The notes: a model not told the origin generated them from the letters alone. A stretch of 64,000 bases of DNA from Myxocyprinus asiaticus (GCF_019703515.2 NC_059372.1:10959492-11023491); one strand, 5' to 3'. Shown: positions 23,422 through 36,500, counted from the first letter of the stretch. Made by a program: numbers and translations.

Positions 23422-23962
23422 TACACTCACTGAGAACTTTATTAGAAACACTATGGTCCTCATAAAGTTCCCGTTGTGTTCTTCTGCTGTTGTAGCCCAT
23501 CTGCCTCAAGGTTCGATGTGTTGTGCATTCTAAGATGCTATTCTGCACGCTACAATTGTACAGAGTGGTTATCTGAGTTACCATAGCCTTTCTGTCAGCT
23601 CCAACCAGTCTGGTCATTCTCCGTTGACATCTCTCATCAACAAGGCATTTCCTTCCACCGAACTGCCACTCACTGTATGTTTTTTTTTTTTTTTTTTTGT
23701 TGAGTAAACTCTAAAGACTGTTGTGCGTGAAAATCCCCGGAGATCAGCAGTTACAGAAATACTCCAACCAGCCCGTCTGGCACCAACAATCATGCCACGG
23801 TCGAAATCACTAAGATCACATTGATGTGAACATTAACTGAAGCTCCTGACCCGTATCTGAATGATTTTATGCATTGCACTGCTGCCACACAATTGGCTGA
23901 TTAGATAATCGCACAAATATGTAGGTGTACAGGTGTACCTAATAAAGTGCTCAGTGAGTGTA
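23422..23962. mobile_element. TIR MITE, 'tacactcactgag' family, 541 bp
   Basis: Left end tacactcactgagaacttt and inverted right end tacactcactgagcacttt form long TIRs. A second copy lies at 53118-53648. There is no coding capacity, and the superfamily is not assigned. Confidence 0.8.
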
Positions 23963-23969
23963 CAGGATA

Positions 23970-25490
23970 CACACAAAGATATAAGCTCAAACATCCCGAG
24001 CCAACAAGACATACGATTGCAGATGCAAACATTGCCATGGTTGTATAACTCTGCCCAGTTGAAATCCTCTGCCAGATGTTTCTTCAGTTTTTCTTTTAAA
24101 AGTCTCACACATATTGACTTGGCTAATAAATGAGCACATTGTGCAAACCTTCCGTTTTAATTCTGTTTTATTTGACAGAAATGTATCTATCTTGGTCTAA
24201 CTAATCTTTACAGTAGCTTTCCTTTGGTGGCAGAGAACATAACAGCATTTTTGATGGGTTTGTGAGTGTTAGCAGAGCCCAGCCCTACTAGAGGATGTGA
24301 AGTCAGCTAGTCAGTAGGCCAGAAGCAAACATTTATCTGCTGGTTCAGCATCTCAACCTACAGCAGCACTATGATGTTGTAGTATTGTATTGAACAGTCT
24401 GCAGTGCAACTCCATCTTATAAAGCGTATCTTTAGACCTTCTAGAGGTGCATGCTGTCCTTTTACCACAAAAAATTATTTCATACCCATGTGTGTAAAAA
24501 CAATCAAAAACACATTTGTACAGAAATGTAACCGTCCCATAGACTTCCATTGTAAGTGCAGAACTGTCAACACATTTTGAATTTTTTAGTTGAAAACGAA
24601 AGCGTAATGCTTAAAGCTTGCATTTCAGAATATTTCCATTTTAGATGACATAAAACTGCACTCGCAACACTGAACTTCCGTAATGTTACATATTTCAGAG
24701 TGAAACGGAATATTCAGCTGGAAATAATATAGGGCGGGACTTGATTTAATCTATTGTGATTTGATTGGATTGGGAGGGTGTGAAACATGTTCGGCTATGA
24801 TATTATTGGTCAATATTATGTTTCGATCTGACACATTTTAGAACACAATGACACGTAAAATCATGCTTGTGCTAGAAGCATTTGCATTCACATACTTGCA
24901 TAGAGCATATTTCTGGCCTTGGACATTTATTAAGAAAGTAAATGGGATCAATTTTGATTTCACGTTGTCTTTAAAACCAAATTGTCCATTTTGTTGGCTC
25001 CATTTGCAAGATGAAGATGTCATTGTAGCAATCAAGTGATAACTAGCTGCAAAGCAGCAATCAAAGATTCATTGACTTTGGTGGTCTCATGGCTGCTTGA
25101 AAGTAGAGCAATGCAGAATGGGTTTGTAAGTATGGGGCCGGGCCCCACAGCTGTTGCTATGGTTACAGGACCGGGGGCAACATGCGCATCCATCCTGGGA
25201 GTGCCATGTGCAGTGAACTGGCATGGTAGGGGGTGAGAGAGAGAGTGCCCAAGGGCCTGGGAGAGCAGCTGTCCTTCAAGACAATGATTCCACCCAGGAA
25301 ACGCATTAGCAAGCCGGACAGCTGCAGTAGTGGTGGGGGAGTGGGCATGCTGTTGGCTTCAGAACTGCCTCAAAACTGCCACACAGCTTCAATCACAGGA
25401 TTGTTTACCTTTTCCACAGCTGTCTAGAAAATCCATGAATTACGACATTTGATAAGCTGGACTAGGGGTGTGCAATATAAGCAAAAATGT
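23970..25490. other. no gene supported
   Basis: Unassigned. A segment near 24825-24900 (ctgacacattttagaacacaatgac) recurs around 15743-15770, so part is dispersed repeat. About 25080-25400 is GC-richer with short frames but no motif. Confidence 0.35.
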
Positions 25491-25503
25491 ATGTTGTGAT
25501 ATT

Positions 25504-25954
25504 TTTTTTTTTTGGGGGGGGGATTTTTACCCTTTTTCTCCCAATTTGGAATGCCCAATTCCCAATGCGCTCTAAGTCCTTGTGGTTGCATAGTGATTCA
25601 CCTCAGTCTGGGTGGTGGAGGATGAATCCCAGTTGCCTCCGCGTCTGAGACAGTCAACCCACGCATCTTATTGAGCGCGTTGCCACGGAGACATAAAGCG
25701 TGTGGAGGCTTCACGCCATCCACCGCGGCAACCACGCTCAATTCACCATGCGCCCCAACAAGAACAAACCACATTATAGCGACCACGAGGAGGTTACCCC
25801 ATGTGACTCTACCCTCCCTAGCAACTGGGCCAATTTGGTTGCTTAGGAGACCTGCCTGGAGTCACTCAGCACGCCCTGGGATTCGAACTAGCGAACTAGC
25901 GAACTCCAGGGATGGTAGCCAGCGTATTTTACCACTGAGCTACCCAGGCCCCCC
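25504..25954 (-). mobile_element. tRNA-derived SINE (family A), full length
   Basis: On the minus strand the head has box-A-like tagctcagtggt and box-B-like agttcgaatccc, followed by a conserved body and a g-a-rich tail near 25540. Target duplication atgttgtgatatt is at 25491-25503 and 25955-25967. The head has a small tandem duplication of cgaactag shared with the copy at 32695. Confidence 0.92.
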
Positions 25955-26307
25955 ATGTTGTGATATTCTTGAAATTTTTGGTTTATCATATATATGTGAT
26001 AATATATATCACATATACACGTTTTTTATGGAAAAGTGATTGACCGGACAAACCACTGTGGGGTCTTAAAAACGCACTTTATTAAAAAAATAAAATCCTT
26101 CTATTTCTGTTCTGCATAGATGATGAAAGCTTCCTATTCTCATTTACTAGCAGGTCTGATACCTTCCTCATATTTTGTGTTCACGGCCGTGGATTATGAT
26201 ATTTCGATATGAGCATGCAGGCATGCCTAATTTATGAAGGTTTGGAATTCACTAAAATATCACTTCCTAGTACATCTGGGGTGTACCTTTTTGGAAAGGT
26301 CCATTTT

Positions 26308-27220
26308 TAGGGCTGGGTATTGATACAGATTTCCCGATTCGATAAGATTCCGATTCACAAGCTCTCGATTCGATTCCCGATTCAATTCGATATTGATTCA
26401 TATGGGTATATTTCAGTTATAATGTCCCTTTTGCCTACATATGAAAGAAATTCTCTCCCAGCTAATGCTGTTAATTATACAGGGGACCCTTTAATGAGGT
26501 ACATTATGAAAATATTAATTTGACTAATTATATTTTATTAATCATTTTGGTCACATTTTTGCTTATTAAAAAATGAACAAATCCATATATTCAATCAATA
26601 AATAAGATATTATATTTCATATATTATTTTTGTTACATTTGTACTATTTACAGGTATTTACATTGATTTGTTGAACATGTGTTAAAGACTGGTACTGTCT
26701 CTTTAAGAATGCTGGCATTTGTGAACATTTGTAGAAGAGTACATGTTAACGAGAGAGGACTCAAGGGGCTTTATCTCATCAGTCCTTTGCATGTTTAAAA
26801 TTAAATGTTTGTTTTTTTTTGTTTTTGATCAACTACTGACTGTAAAGAACAGAAAGGGTATAAAAAGAGACATTATTCAATGGCAAATGGGTTGCGTGGA
26901 TTTCGTCTTTGGACACACATTACACGGAACAAGTTTTACTCTCAACTTGCAGTGAAAGGATCTCGCTGCTGAATACTCCACCACTATACTATACAGTTAC
27001 TGGTGAGTGAAATTGAAACATTTACCAGCCAATATACATTGTAGTTCCATAGCATAATATTTGGTTGCTAATGCGAGCAATTTCCTCTCACTGTAGTAGA
27101 GAGTTAGTGTAAAAGAGCGCATAGTGTAAAAGAGAAATCTTGAGTTTTAAGAATCAATATTGAGATCGTTCAAACGAAAATCGCGATGCATCGGAAAATC
27201 TAGATTTTTACCCATCCCTG
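26308..27220. mobile_element. hAT-type non-autonomous element, 913 bp
   Basis: Ends tagggctgggtattgatac and (inverted) cagggatgggtaaaaatc. Perfect duplication tccatttt at 26300-26307 and 27221-27228. Short internal frames show no transposase motif. A shorter relative is near 40288-40580. Confidence 0.9.
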
Positions 27221-27593
27221 TCCATTTTACACGCAAATGACTCCCAATTTACACATATTTATGAAAGTTTCATGAATGAGACCCATTATTTATGGGTTAT
27301 TTATGATTAAAAATAAAACAACTTTATCTGATAAATTTTTTAGAAAATTGTATGCCTTTTAGGCCAAACAAATGTTTGCTAAATCATGCATCATGCATTT
27401 GTTTTTAGATTTGGCCTTCCTTTGGATAACAGAAACCTTTTTTTCGACTATATGTAAATGCTCGGATGTTATTCAATAATTCCTGAGGTAATTTACTCAG
27501 TGTGGTCACTGCTCTCTCCATATTTGTGGCAAAACAAGCTTGATGTCAGTCGCCATAATTATGCTAATTTATAACTTTGGAAACATAATTATT

Positions 27594-27922
27594 AGGGGTG
27601 GGTAAAAATGTCAGTTGTCCAATGCATCACGATCTTCATTTGAATGATCTCGATAGCGACTCTTGAATGCCAAGATTGATCTTTTACTCTGTGTGCAAGC
27701 CTCCACTACAATGAGAGGAAACCACTCGCATTTGCAACCAAATTTCGCACTATGCGACTAAAATGTATATATTTGGCAACTGGCTGGTAAATGTTTACAT
27801 TTCACTCACCAGTAATTGTATAGTATAGTGGTGTAAACATTGCCAGGGTTGTAGTGTATTCAGCAGTGAGATCCTTTCACTGCATGTTGAGAGTAAAAGT
27901 TGTTCCATGTAATGTGTGTCAA
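27594..27922. mobile_element. truncated inverted copy of the 26308 element
   Basis: It starts aggggtgggtaaaaatg. Its segment near 27785-27915 (cagtgagatcctttcactgc, cagtaattgtatagtatagt) is the reverse complement of 26940-27010. It breaks off at the next retroelement. Confidence 0.75.
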
Positions 27923-27927
27923 GTCAA

Positions 27928-28850
27928 GTCATTTTTATTTGTATAGTGCTTTTCACAACACACATCGTTTCAAAGCAGCTTTACAGAAAATCATGCTTTA
28001 ACAGACAATGAAACTGTAATATCTGTAGTAAGTCTTAGAGTCATCATTGTGTAATTTGATTAAATATGATCATAAATTATGTATAAATATAAATAATTAA
28101 ATAAATAATAATTGTATTTAAAACCCCAGTGAGCAAGCCGAAGGCGACTGTGGCAAGGAACACAAAACTCCATAAAATGTTGGTTAATGGAGAAAAATAA
28201 CCTTGGGAGAAACCAGGCTCACAGTGGGGGCCAGTTCCCCTCTGGCTAACATGAATATAATGCCAATATTACTTATGTATAGTGCAAGTCGTGGTTTAAA
28301 ATTTGTAAACTAAGTAGGTGTTAAGGTTCTTTGTTTAAACCAAGTTTTTGTATGAACTTTAAGATTAATGACTAAAGTCCATCCTGGATTAACTGCAGAA
28401 GTTCACATAGATACATTGTCCTTTGTTAGTTTGTTAGGCTTTTGTTGGCAATTCATTGATAGTCTATGTATTCCATTTCAAGAATGTAGTCCATCAATAG
28501 ACAAAGGTGATGCAGGCAGAGATCAATGAGGTGCATTGCAGTTCAATTGGCAGGTCATTTCGGTGATGTTCGGTGGGGTCCATCCTAAGTCCAAGTTTCA
28601 GGCAGTGGCATATGAAGTATCCAATGTCATACAGTTGGAGTTGGCATCAGTTCATCCTCTGAAGTCCATCGTAAAAGACTGAAGTGATGTCTGGCTAGCA
28701 CCGGCTGAACTAGCAAATGATGTCATCATCACTCTGCGACACATAGCAGTGCAGTCCGACACCAACCAGGAATGGAGCTGGATCTGGCCGGCTCTGGTAA
28801 CCTCGAAATATGAATCCCAGGGTTGAGACAGGGAAACAAATAGAATAATA
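27928..28850. mobile_element. dispersed repeat, probable retroelement part
   Basis: It begins caagtcatttttatttgta tagtgc and includes accttgggagaaaccagg, both recurrent in teleost genomes from memory. The section 28270-28780 is colinear with 52440-52960. No intact frame, class uncertain. Confidence 0.6.
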
Positions 28851-29292
28851 TTAATCAAATCAAATCACTTTTATTGTCACACAACCATATACACAAGTGC
28901 AATAGTGTGTGAAATTCTTGGGTGCAGTTCCGAGTAACATAGCAGTCGTGACAGTGATGAGACATACGCCAATCTACAATAAACATCAAATTTACACAAC
29001 ACAATTTAAAATCTAATATACTCATAATTACACACAACACAATATACAAATAATAACATACAATGTACATTATACAATACACACAATATAGAATACACAT
29101 TATACAATAAAAAAGTTGTATATATAGTATATATAGAATATACAGTAGGTTGTATTGTACTGTATTGACATTCAGGTTGTCGGTTGATAGTCAGTTGCCA
29201 GTGTGTTGTTAAGAGAATATAATTTATGACAGTCCACTGTGAGATAATAAGATTAATAAAGTGCAGTGCTGATGTATATTGATTGTGAGAGA

Positions 29293-30660
29293 TCAAGAGT
29301 TCAAAAGTCTGATTGCTTGGGGGAAGAAGCTGTCATGGAGTCGGCTGGTGCGGGTCCTGATGCTGCGATACCGCCTGCCTGATGGTAGCAGTGAAAGCAG
29401 CCCATGGCTCGGGTGGCTGGAGTCTCTGATGATCCTCCGAGCTTTTTTCACACACCGCCTGGTGTATATGTCCTGGAGGGAGGGAAGCTCACCTCCGATG
29501 ATGTGTCTGGCAGTTCGCAACACCCTTTGCAGGGCTTTGCGGTTGTGGGCGGTGCTATTGCCATACCAGGCAGTGATGCAGCCAGTCAGGATGCTCTCTA
29601 CAGTGCTGGTGTAGAACCGTGTGAGGATGTGGTGGTTCATTCCAAACTTCCTCAGCCGTCTCAGGAAGAAGAGGTGCTGATGAGCTTTCTTCACAGCGGC
29701 CTCAGTGTGGACAGGCCATGTGAGTTCCTCAGTGATGTGGACACCCATGAACTTGAAGCTGCTGACTCTCTCCACTGGTGCTCCATTGATAATGATGGGG
29801 CTGTGTTCTCTTTCTCTTCTCCTAAAGTCCACCACAAGCTCCTTTGTCTTACTGACGTTGAGGGAGAGGTTGTGCTCCTGACACCAGCGTGTCAGAGTGT
29901 GCATCTCCTCTCTATAGGCTGTTTCATCATTGTCAGAGATCAGACCTACCACCGTCGTATCATCAGCAAACTTAATGATGGCATTAGAGCAGTGTGTTGC
30001 CACACAGTCATGTGTGTACAGGGAATACAGGAGTGGGCTAAGAACACAGCCCTGCGGGGCTCCAGTGTTGAGGGTCAGTGATGAGGAGATGTTACTGCCC
30101 ATTCTAACCACCTGGCGTCTGCTTGACAGGAAGTCCAGGATCCAGCTGCACAGCAAGCTGTTTAAGCCCAGAGCCCGGAGTTTCTCATCAAGCTTGGAAG
30201 GCACTATGGTGTTGAATGCTGAGCTGTAGTCTACAAACAGCATTCTCACATAAGTGTTCCTTTTTTCCAGGTGGGAGAGAGCAGTGTGTATTGTAGATGC
30301 AATGGCATCATCAGTGGAGCAGTTGTTGCGGTAAGCAAACTGCAATGGGTCCAGTGATGGAGGCAGCACAGAGAAGATGTAATCTCTGATTAGTCTCTCA
30401 AAGCATTTGCTGATGATGGAGGTCAGAGCAACAGGACGCCAGTCATTTAAGCAAGTGATTTTGGATTGTTTTGGTACAGGCACAATGGTGGACATTTTAA
30501 AGCATGTGGGGACTACAGACAAGGAGAGGGAAAGGTTGAAAATGTCCGTAAAAACACCAGCCAGTTGGTTCGCACACGCTCTGATGACACGGCCCGGAAT
30601 GCCGTCTGGACTCGTGGCTTTACGGATATTCACCCGTTGGAAGGATCAGGTTACATCCGC
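29293..30660 (-). pseudogene. L2 reverse transcriptase, long open frame
   Basis: 446 codons are open from [14 protein letters not shown] to [12 protein letters not shown]. Visible RT landmarks: [18 protein letters not shown], first catalytic Asp in [32 protein letters not shown], and [13 protein letters not shown] with the intact FADD pair. It lacks its upstream half in frame: immediately upstream a TGA stop (in place of a likely CGA Arg, a CpG-type change) and a deletion separate it from the endonuclease frame. Catalytically complete RT motifs, but not a functional element. Confidence 0.9.
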
Positions 30661-30749
30661 TACAGAGACGGAGAGTGAACTAACCTCTGTAGCTTCGGCT
30701 GCGAGAGCTCTCTCCGTGAGGGCAGTGTTATTTCCCTCGAACCGTAATC

Positions 30750-31880
30750 AGCGTAAACCTCGATGTCGTCATCAGAGGCAGACCGGAACATCTCCCAGTC
30801 CGCGTGATCAAAACAGTCTTGTAGCATAGAGTCTGATTGGTCCAACCAACACTGGATTGTTCTGAGGGTGGGTGCCTCCTGTTTCAGTTTCTGCCTGTAA
30901 GCAGGCAGAAGCAGAATGGAAGAGTGGTCCGATTTGCCAAATGGTGGGCGGGGGAGGGATTTGTAGCCATCCCGGAAGGGAGAGTAGCAATGGTCCAAAA
31001 CCCGGTCCCCTCGTGTGTTGAAACTGATGTGTTGGTGGTAATTTAGTGCGATTGATTTGAGATTGGCTTTGTTAAAGTCCCCGGTCACAATGAACGTGGC
31101 CTCAGGGTGTGCGGTTTCCTGCTTGTTTATAATCCCATACAGTTCCTTGAGTGCCCGGTCTGTGTCGGCTTGTGGGTGGATGTACACAGCTGTGATAATG
31201 ACCGCTGTGAATTCCCTCAGTAGCCAGAATGGTCGACACAGAAGCATGAGAAATTCCAGATCAGGAGAGCAGAAAGACTTGATAGAATGTACGTTCCTCT
31301 GATCACACCAGGATTTGTTGACCATAAAACATACACCACCACCTCTGCTTTTACCTGAGAGGTCTTTCGCTCTGTCCGCTTGGTGCATGGAGAACCCTGT
31401 GGGTTCGATGGCTGAATGTGGAATCTCCGCAGACATCCAAGTTTCTGTAAGGCAGATAATGCAGCAGTCCCTCGTCACTCGTTGGAAAGAGATCCACGCT
31501 CTCAGCTCGCAGAGCTTGTTGTCCAGAGATTGAACATTTGCCAGTAGAATACTGGGTAGCGGGGGTCGATTTGCGCAACGTCTTACTTTGATGAGAACGC
31601 CGGCTCTGTTTCCACTTTTCCTTCTGCGTTTTCGTGGCCGGGTAGCCCAGACAAAGGGCTCCCCTTGCGTGTTTGTAAACAGTGGGTTGGCATTGAGGAA
31701 TTTGAAGTCCGGTTTACGGTGTGTAATTGCAGAACCAATGTCCAAAAATGTTTGTCTGTCATAGACAATAAGGCAGACAACATCCAAGACAAAAAACATA
31801 AGAATTGTAAACAAAATAAACAAAAAACTACAATGTTGTTTCGGAGCTCGCAATGCAGCAACCATACTCGCCGCCATCTT
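30750..31880 (-). pseudogene. L2 APE-type endonuclease
   Basis: The frame carries endonuclease motifs in order: LLANVQSLDNK, CLTETWMS, VYIHPQ, VTGDFNKAN, RVLDHCYS and GKSDHSSIL, so the catalytic Asn, Glu, Asp and His positions look intact. A hydrophobic stretch is near the start. After SDDDIEVYADYGS the frame shifts and the family's linker between endonuclease and RT (about 100 or more codons) is missing. The tail in the annotated frame (REITLPSRRE...) is out-of-frame. Confidence 0.87.
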
Positions 31881-31889
31881 GAGTCCAAT

Positions 31890-32000
31890 ATTAGTGTAGC
31901 ATACAGTAGTGCTAGCAATCGCCCAGGTTATAGGTTCGATTTCCACAAAACACATATACAGTACTTATAATATTTATACATTGAATACATTTTTTTGAAA
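31890..32000 (+). mobile_element. truncated tRNA-derived SINE (family C)
   Basis: tagcatacagtagtgctagc followed by ggttataggttcgatttcc aligns with the head of the SINE at 20230-21260. It ends in a poly-A run near 31997-32012. Degraded. Confidence 0.55.
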
Positions 32001-32009
32001 AAAAAAAAA

Positions 32010-32677
32010 AATTCCAAATGCATAAATGTAATGAAACGACTAAGGCAGGAAGTAAAACAGTGAATTTGCAGTCTTTCCTTTGACTCTGATGGATAATACT
32101 GCCATGGCCCAGAGATCATGAGAGAGAGAAAAACAATAGAGACTAGCATCCATTAACAGCACACGTGTGACACACATCCGATTGTGTCTGTGTATGTTTT
32201 TGTACTTGAGGCAGAGTTGCTTCTGCTCTAAATGGAAAGCATGTGCATCACTGCAGCCTGACTCAAATACATTACACACACAACACTGAAACAGAGAGAG
32301 ACAGAGAGATAAGCTCTAACAGCCTGACTGTATAATACTGAAAATATTTCAAAACTCTGCACAGAAAGATATGTGATATTAAACTGCTTGACAATTCAAA
32401 GGAAATCCTTTCTGACACAGATGAAGACTAGATGCTGGAAGAGGGCGGAGATGGCATTTAAATTTTTTTGGCCCCTCTGAAAAGAGATGGCCAGATCTGA
32501 TCAATCAGTCATCTTTGCAGTGAATAAGACCAGACCTACCTCAGTGGTTGCGTTCCAATTTGCATACTTCTACAATGCATGAAAACATGTACTTCACTGG
32601 TGATGAGAAAGTATATACTTTTGAGTATGCAGCAAACGAGTTGCTATGTTCAAAATGTAACACTAGCGTATACTGCA
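32010..32677. other. no gene seen
   Basis: Unassigned AT-rich DNA. Confidence 0.4.
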
Positions 32678-32694
32678 TAGTGCCTACTATTCTT

Positions 32695-32962
32695 TTAGAA
32701 TAGCATGTGTGGAGGCTTCACGGCATCCACCGCGGCATCCACGCTCAACTCACCACACACCCCACCGAGAACGAACCACATTATAGCGACCACAAGGAGG
32801 TTACCCCATGTGACTCTACCCTCCCTAGCAACTAGGCCAATTTGGTTGCTTTGGAGTCCTGGCTGGAGTCACTCAGCACACCCTGGGATTCGAACTAGTG
32901 AACTAGCGAACTCCAGGGGTAGTAGCCAGTGTCTTTTACCACTGATCTACCCAAGCCCCCGG
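32695..32962 (-). mobile_element. SINE (family A), complete head but missing tail, perfect 17-bp TSD
   Basis: Minus-oriented head with the duplicated cgaactag-type arm. The element stops at ggaggcttcac and lacks the distal body and g-a-rich tail of the other copies. Target duplication tagtgcctactattctt is identical at 32678-32694 and 32963-32979. Confidence 0.92.
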
Positions 32963-32979
32963 TAGTGCCTACTATTCTT

Positions 32980-33448
32980 AAAAATGTTATATAAAACAGT
33001 ATGCAACAATACATACAAATGCAGTATGCTACATTGTTGTCAAATATCCTAAGTTCGTGCAAGTGCAATCTAGTGAGTGGTGTCCATTTGTCATCTCGGA
33101 AAAGGTGTTATTTTCCATTTTTAATCAAATTTTGCGTAAAATGCATTAACATTTGTCAGTCCGATCAAATAATGAGTTCATTTGCACTTTGCAGTAAACA
33201 TGCACTTTGCACAGTATACAGTACATATACGACAGATAAAGTATGAATAGAATGGTAGTATGCTATTCTAAACATAGCGTGACGAAGAGGGCGGATCTAG
33301 AAATTAAAAATAGATCCTGTTAAGTCTGCTGTAGAAGTAATCTCTCAGATTCATTCAAGAATCAAAATAATTGGTTATTTTGTGTGATTTTTCAAGATTT
33401 CATTGTCATTTTAAAATTAATCACATCATCTTCTCTGTTGTGTTTCAG
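32980..33448. other. acap3: intron before the first acap3 exon seen
   Basis: Non-coding, ending in the pyrimidine-rich acceptor cttctctgttgtgtttcag. The missing exon 1 is not within it. Confidence 0.6.
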
Positions 33449-33506
33449 GGCAAATATTGATGAAGTCGAGACAGAAGTGGTGGAGATTGAAGCCAAGCTT
33501 GATAAG
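33449..33506 (+). CDS. acap3: acap3 exon (second coding exon), BAR start
   Basis: Acceptor tgtttcag precedes it and donor gtaaga follows. The first base completes a codon split with the missing upstream exon. It then encodes [19 protein letters not shown], matching ACAP3 from about residue 17. Length is 58 bases. Confidence 0.93.
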
Positions 33507-36500
33507 GTAAGATGCTTTAAATCTGTTTACTGACCCTTTGACCCCCTTATAGAAAGCTTTAATATTCGCAAGAAATCATGTCTAAAAGAAACCTTTCAAG
33601 GTCTTTGTAACCAAACACTGACATCAGATGGTTCCACAACAAGGATGAGGGTTAACTTCAGGCTTACAGATGATCAGTATGTGTAAATGTGGATGTAACC
33701 CCAGCAAAGAAGAGATCTAATCCCCTTATACATTGACTTAGAATGTTTTATCCCCCTGATACCAGAAGGCAGTGGTTTTGTCATTAGAGAGCAGATTGAG
33801 CACGTGCATAGTGACATTTGTGGCTTATCGTTCACTGTGTAAGATTAGAGGAGTGTTGTGGATTAATGTGTAGTAATAGAAAGCCTGTTTAAAAGCTGTA
33901 AAGCTTGCCGGACTTCATTGATGGGCAGAGTAGATAGCCTGACTCTTCCAATACATAATATACCCAATATATATTTATATTAAAAGAAACTACATGTACT
34001 ACATGGACTATTTGTACTTCTAAAAATGAATTTGTTACACCACAGGACTGTTTAGGTGAACTGCTAAAAAGCTAAAAGGTGGCCAGTTGCTCCATCTGAA
34101 AATATATTATTTTATTTTATTACCCATAATTTGAGTTATTATTATATGATTAATGATTACTTTATATTTATTTAATATTAATTAAATAACCGTTAAAACA
34201 GCATAACAAAGCATTAACAATTGTTGCAAGGGCGAAACCTTTGTAATGTGTCCGCCCGGAGTCATTTCACTGACGCACACACCACAAACGCACACAACAG
34301 CGCTTCCGTGTCAGTGATAAAAAGATGGAGAAAGGTCCTCTTAGCACTATTTGATGTACAAAACAAGCCCAGATGGGAGTTGTGATAGAAATCAAGTATT
34401 TTTCAGCCTATGTAAGGCACATTTTAATTGCCACCGAAGCACATCAAGTCTTAACTATCTCCAAAACGCAGAATGACAGTTTTTTGTCTGCAAGCGCTTT
34501 TCATGTGGAGTTTAAAGTGACACATGACGCTGGCGTTGACGCTCTGATGCGAATCATGAACGCAGCTTCACTATTGCTGTAGCAATGCGTATAGCCACAG
34601 TCTACAGGCAGAGATTTGATTTAAGAGATCTGATGCCCATTGGATTGAAAATGCAACCTATGGGGACCAGTTCTTTCAAATATTCAACCTCCCACTTAGA
34701 ATTTGGGAAACATTTAAGGTTACTTGAATTGGTGCTGTTTTAGTGTATTTCTACATTTTTATACTGTGGGAGGCTTTGTTTGGAAATTGTTGATAAAGCA
34801 TTATATGTTACATATTTTTTATTTTTTTTCTAAAATGGAAATAAAGGCATTTTGACAGGAAAGGAAGTAAATATACTGTCAAATTTCAGCACTTTCAAAA
34901 CCTTTGATTAATCATGGTTAACTACATAAATTATGTGATTAATCGCGATCAACAATTCTAATTGACTGACAGCACTAATTAAAATGTAGTGGTCGACTGA
35001 TATGGGTTTTTTAATGGCCGATGCCGATATCCAGAGAGCAGGGTGGCCGATAGGCCGATACAATGCCAATATATCACACAATTTAATATAGTAAATAACA
35101 AACATTAAATTGCAAAAAAAAAAAAAATTAAATGGTAGATAGCAGTTTCTTCTGATTTCTGTTTAGTCATCAAATTTTAGTAATTTATTTCCACATGAAG
35201 AAACTGTTAATATATTAGGAAGAAGGAAATAACAGTACACACAGTAGTCCAGCAACCATGGATGGCATGTCCAAGTTAGCAATCACATTTACTCAAAAAA
35301 TATTGAATCAAACCAATTATACATACAGTTATAGTGAATAAGACATTTACTTATAGCATAAGTGAATTGCTTTTACCTTGGGCTGCATCTGAAAGCGTAG
35401 GCAGCTGACTTGCTACCTTGCTGCCTAATGAGATAATGGCTTAATTGACAGCTGTTGTAATTAATGGAACTCTTAAGGAAACTGATCTCCGAACAGTTTG
35501 AAAAGCACTTTATTTTCATCGTACCTCCGTATACAGCTTCCGGAGGCAGCATTTTCCTGTTTTCGGACGCAGCCTTGAAGTTTCACTCACGCGCTCGTGC
35601 GGATAACACGATGGCATATAACAACAAAACGAACCATGACTGGTCGTTTACATGTCTCAGACGCTTCACATGCAAGCAGGCGATTTTCGGCGCCCTAAAG
35701 AAAAAGGTCAGCCAAACGGGAAAATGAATAATTAAAAAAGTCAGTATATCGGCCGATTTATCGGTCAACCACTATTAAAATGTATTTAAAAATATGTAAA
35801 AATATGCATGACAGATTTAAGTAATCTGCAAAAAACCTAAAAGGTAACCAGTTACAGCATCTGAAAATGTACACTATTTTATTTTATTATTTTATTTTAT
35901 TACATATGCAAATTTGACCTACTGTTTATTTTATATTAATATTAATTAAGTTAACATCATATTTGGCTAATATTTAAAGAAATAGCTTGAAATATTTGTA
36001 TTTGGTAAAATTGGTAAAATATTAATATAAAAATGTTAAAAAATTATTTGTCACATTGCAGGATGCAAAAAAGGTGACCAGTTATGGCATCTAAAATTTA
36101 TACAAAAAAAATGTAATTTGCATGAGAAAATGAAAAAATGGTTAAGGAAGTGGTCGTCCACTCACAGATGGCAGTGTTAGCTGTAAGTAAAGAGCACATA
36201 TGCTTCTCTAATTCCTGTGATGTCACATCCCCATCTGTTCCTTAATACTCTGAGTGACAGCTGTCAATTTAGATCACACCTCTTCCTCCCTCACATCAGT
36301 GGCTCAGGAGTGTCCATTGATGAGGCCAACACTAACAATCAATATTTGGGTTTATTAGTGGTTGAGGGAAATGGGTTTTCCAATAACCAATGACGATATC
36401 TAGAGCACAGGGTGGCCGATGAAGGGGTTATGCTGGAATTGAATATATTATAATCAATCCATCTCGGACAGATTGACAAATTTAATTGCAAAATGGATTG

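Larger units (their letters stand above)
28852..31885 (-). mobile_element. L2-type LINE, internally deleted, minus strand
   Basis: The 3' end at low coordinates has tgattTGATT-type terminal repeats and a conserved tail (ttattgtcacacaaccatat on the plus strand). The 5' end breaks near 31885, where a SINE fragment follows. Its ORF2 is in two parts with a deletion between them, so the length is about 3.0 kb. Confidence 0.9.

Noticed and set aside
25880..25954. tRNA gene
   Set aside because: Box-A and box-B-like sequences belong to the head of a SINE with a flanking target duplication, and a full cloverleaf was not evident. The same applies to 57840-57894 and 21165-21195.
29404..30229. Long plus-strand frames opposite the L2
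   Set aside because: Antisense shadows of the minus-strand reverse transcriptase, which has all the RT motifs.
1..33448. First coding exon of acap3
   Set aside because: I looked for an exon encoding the expected short N-terminus ending one base short of a codon with a GT donor and did not find one. Likely left of the window.
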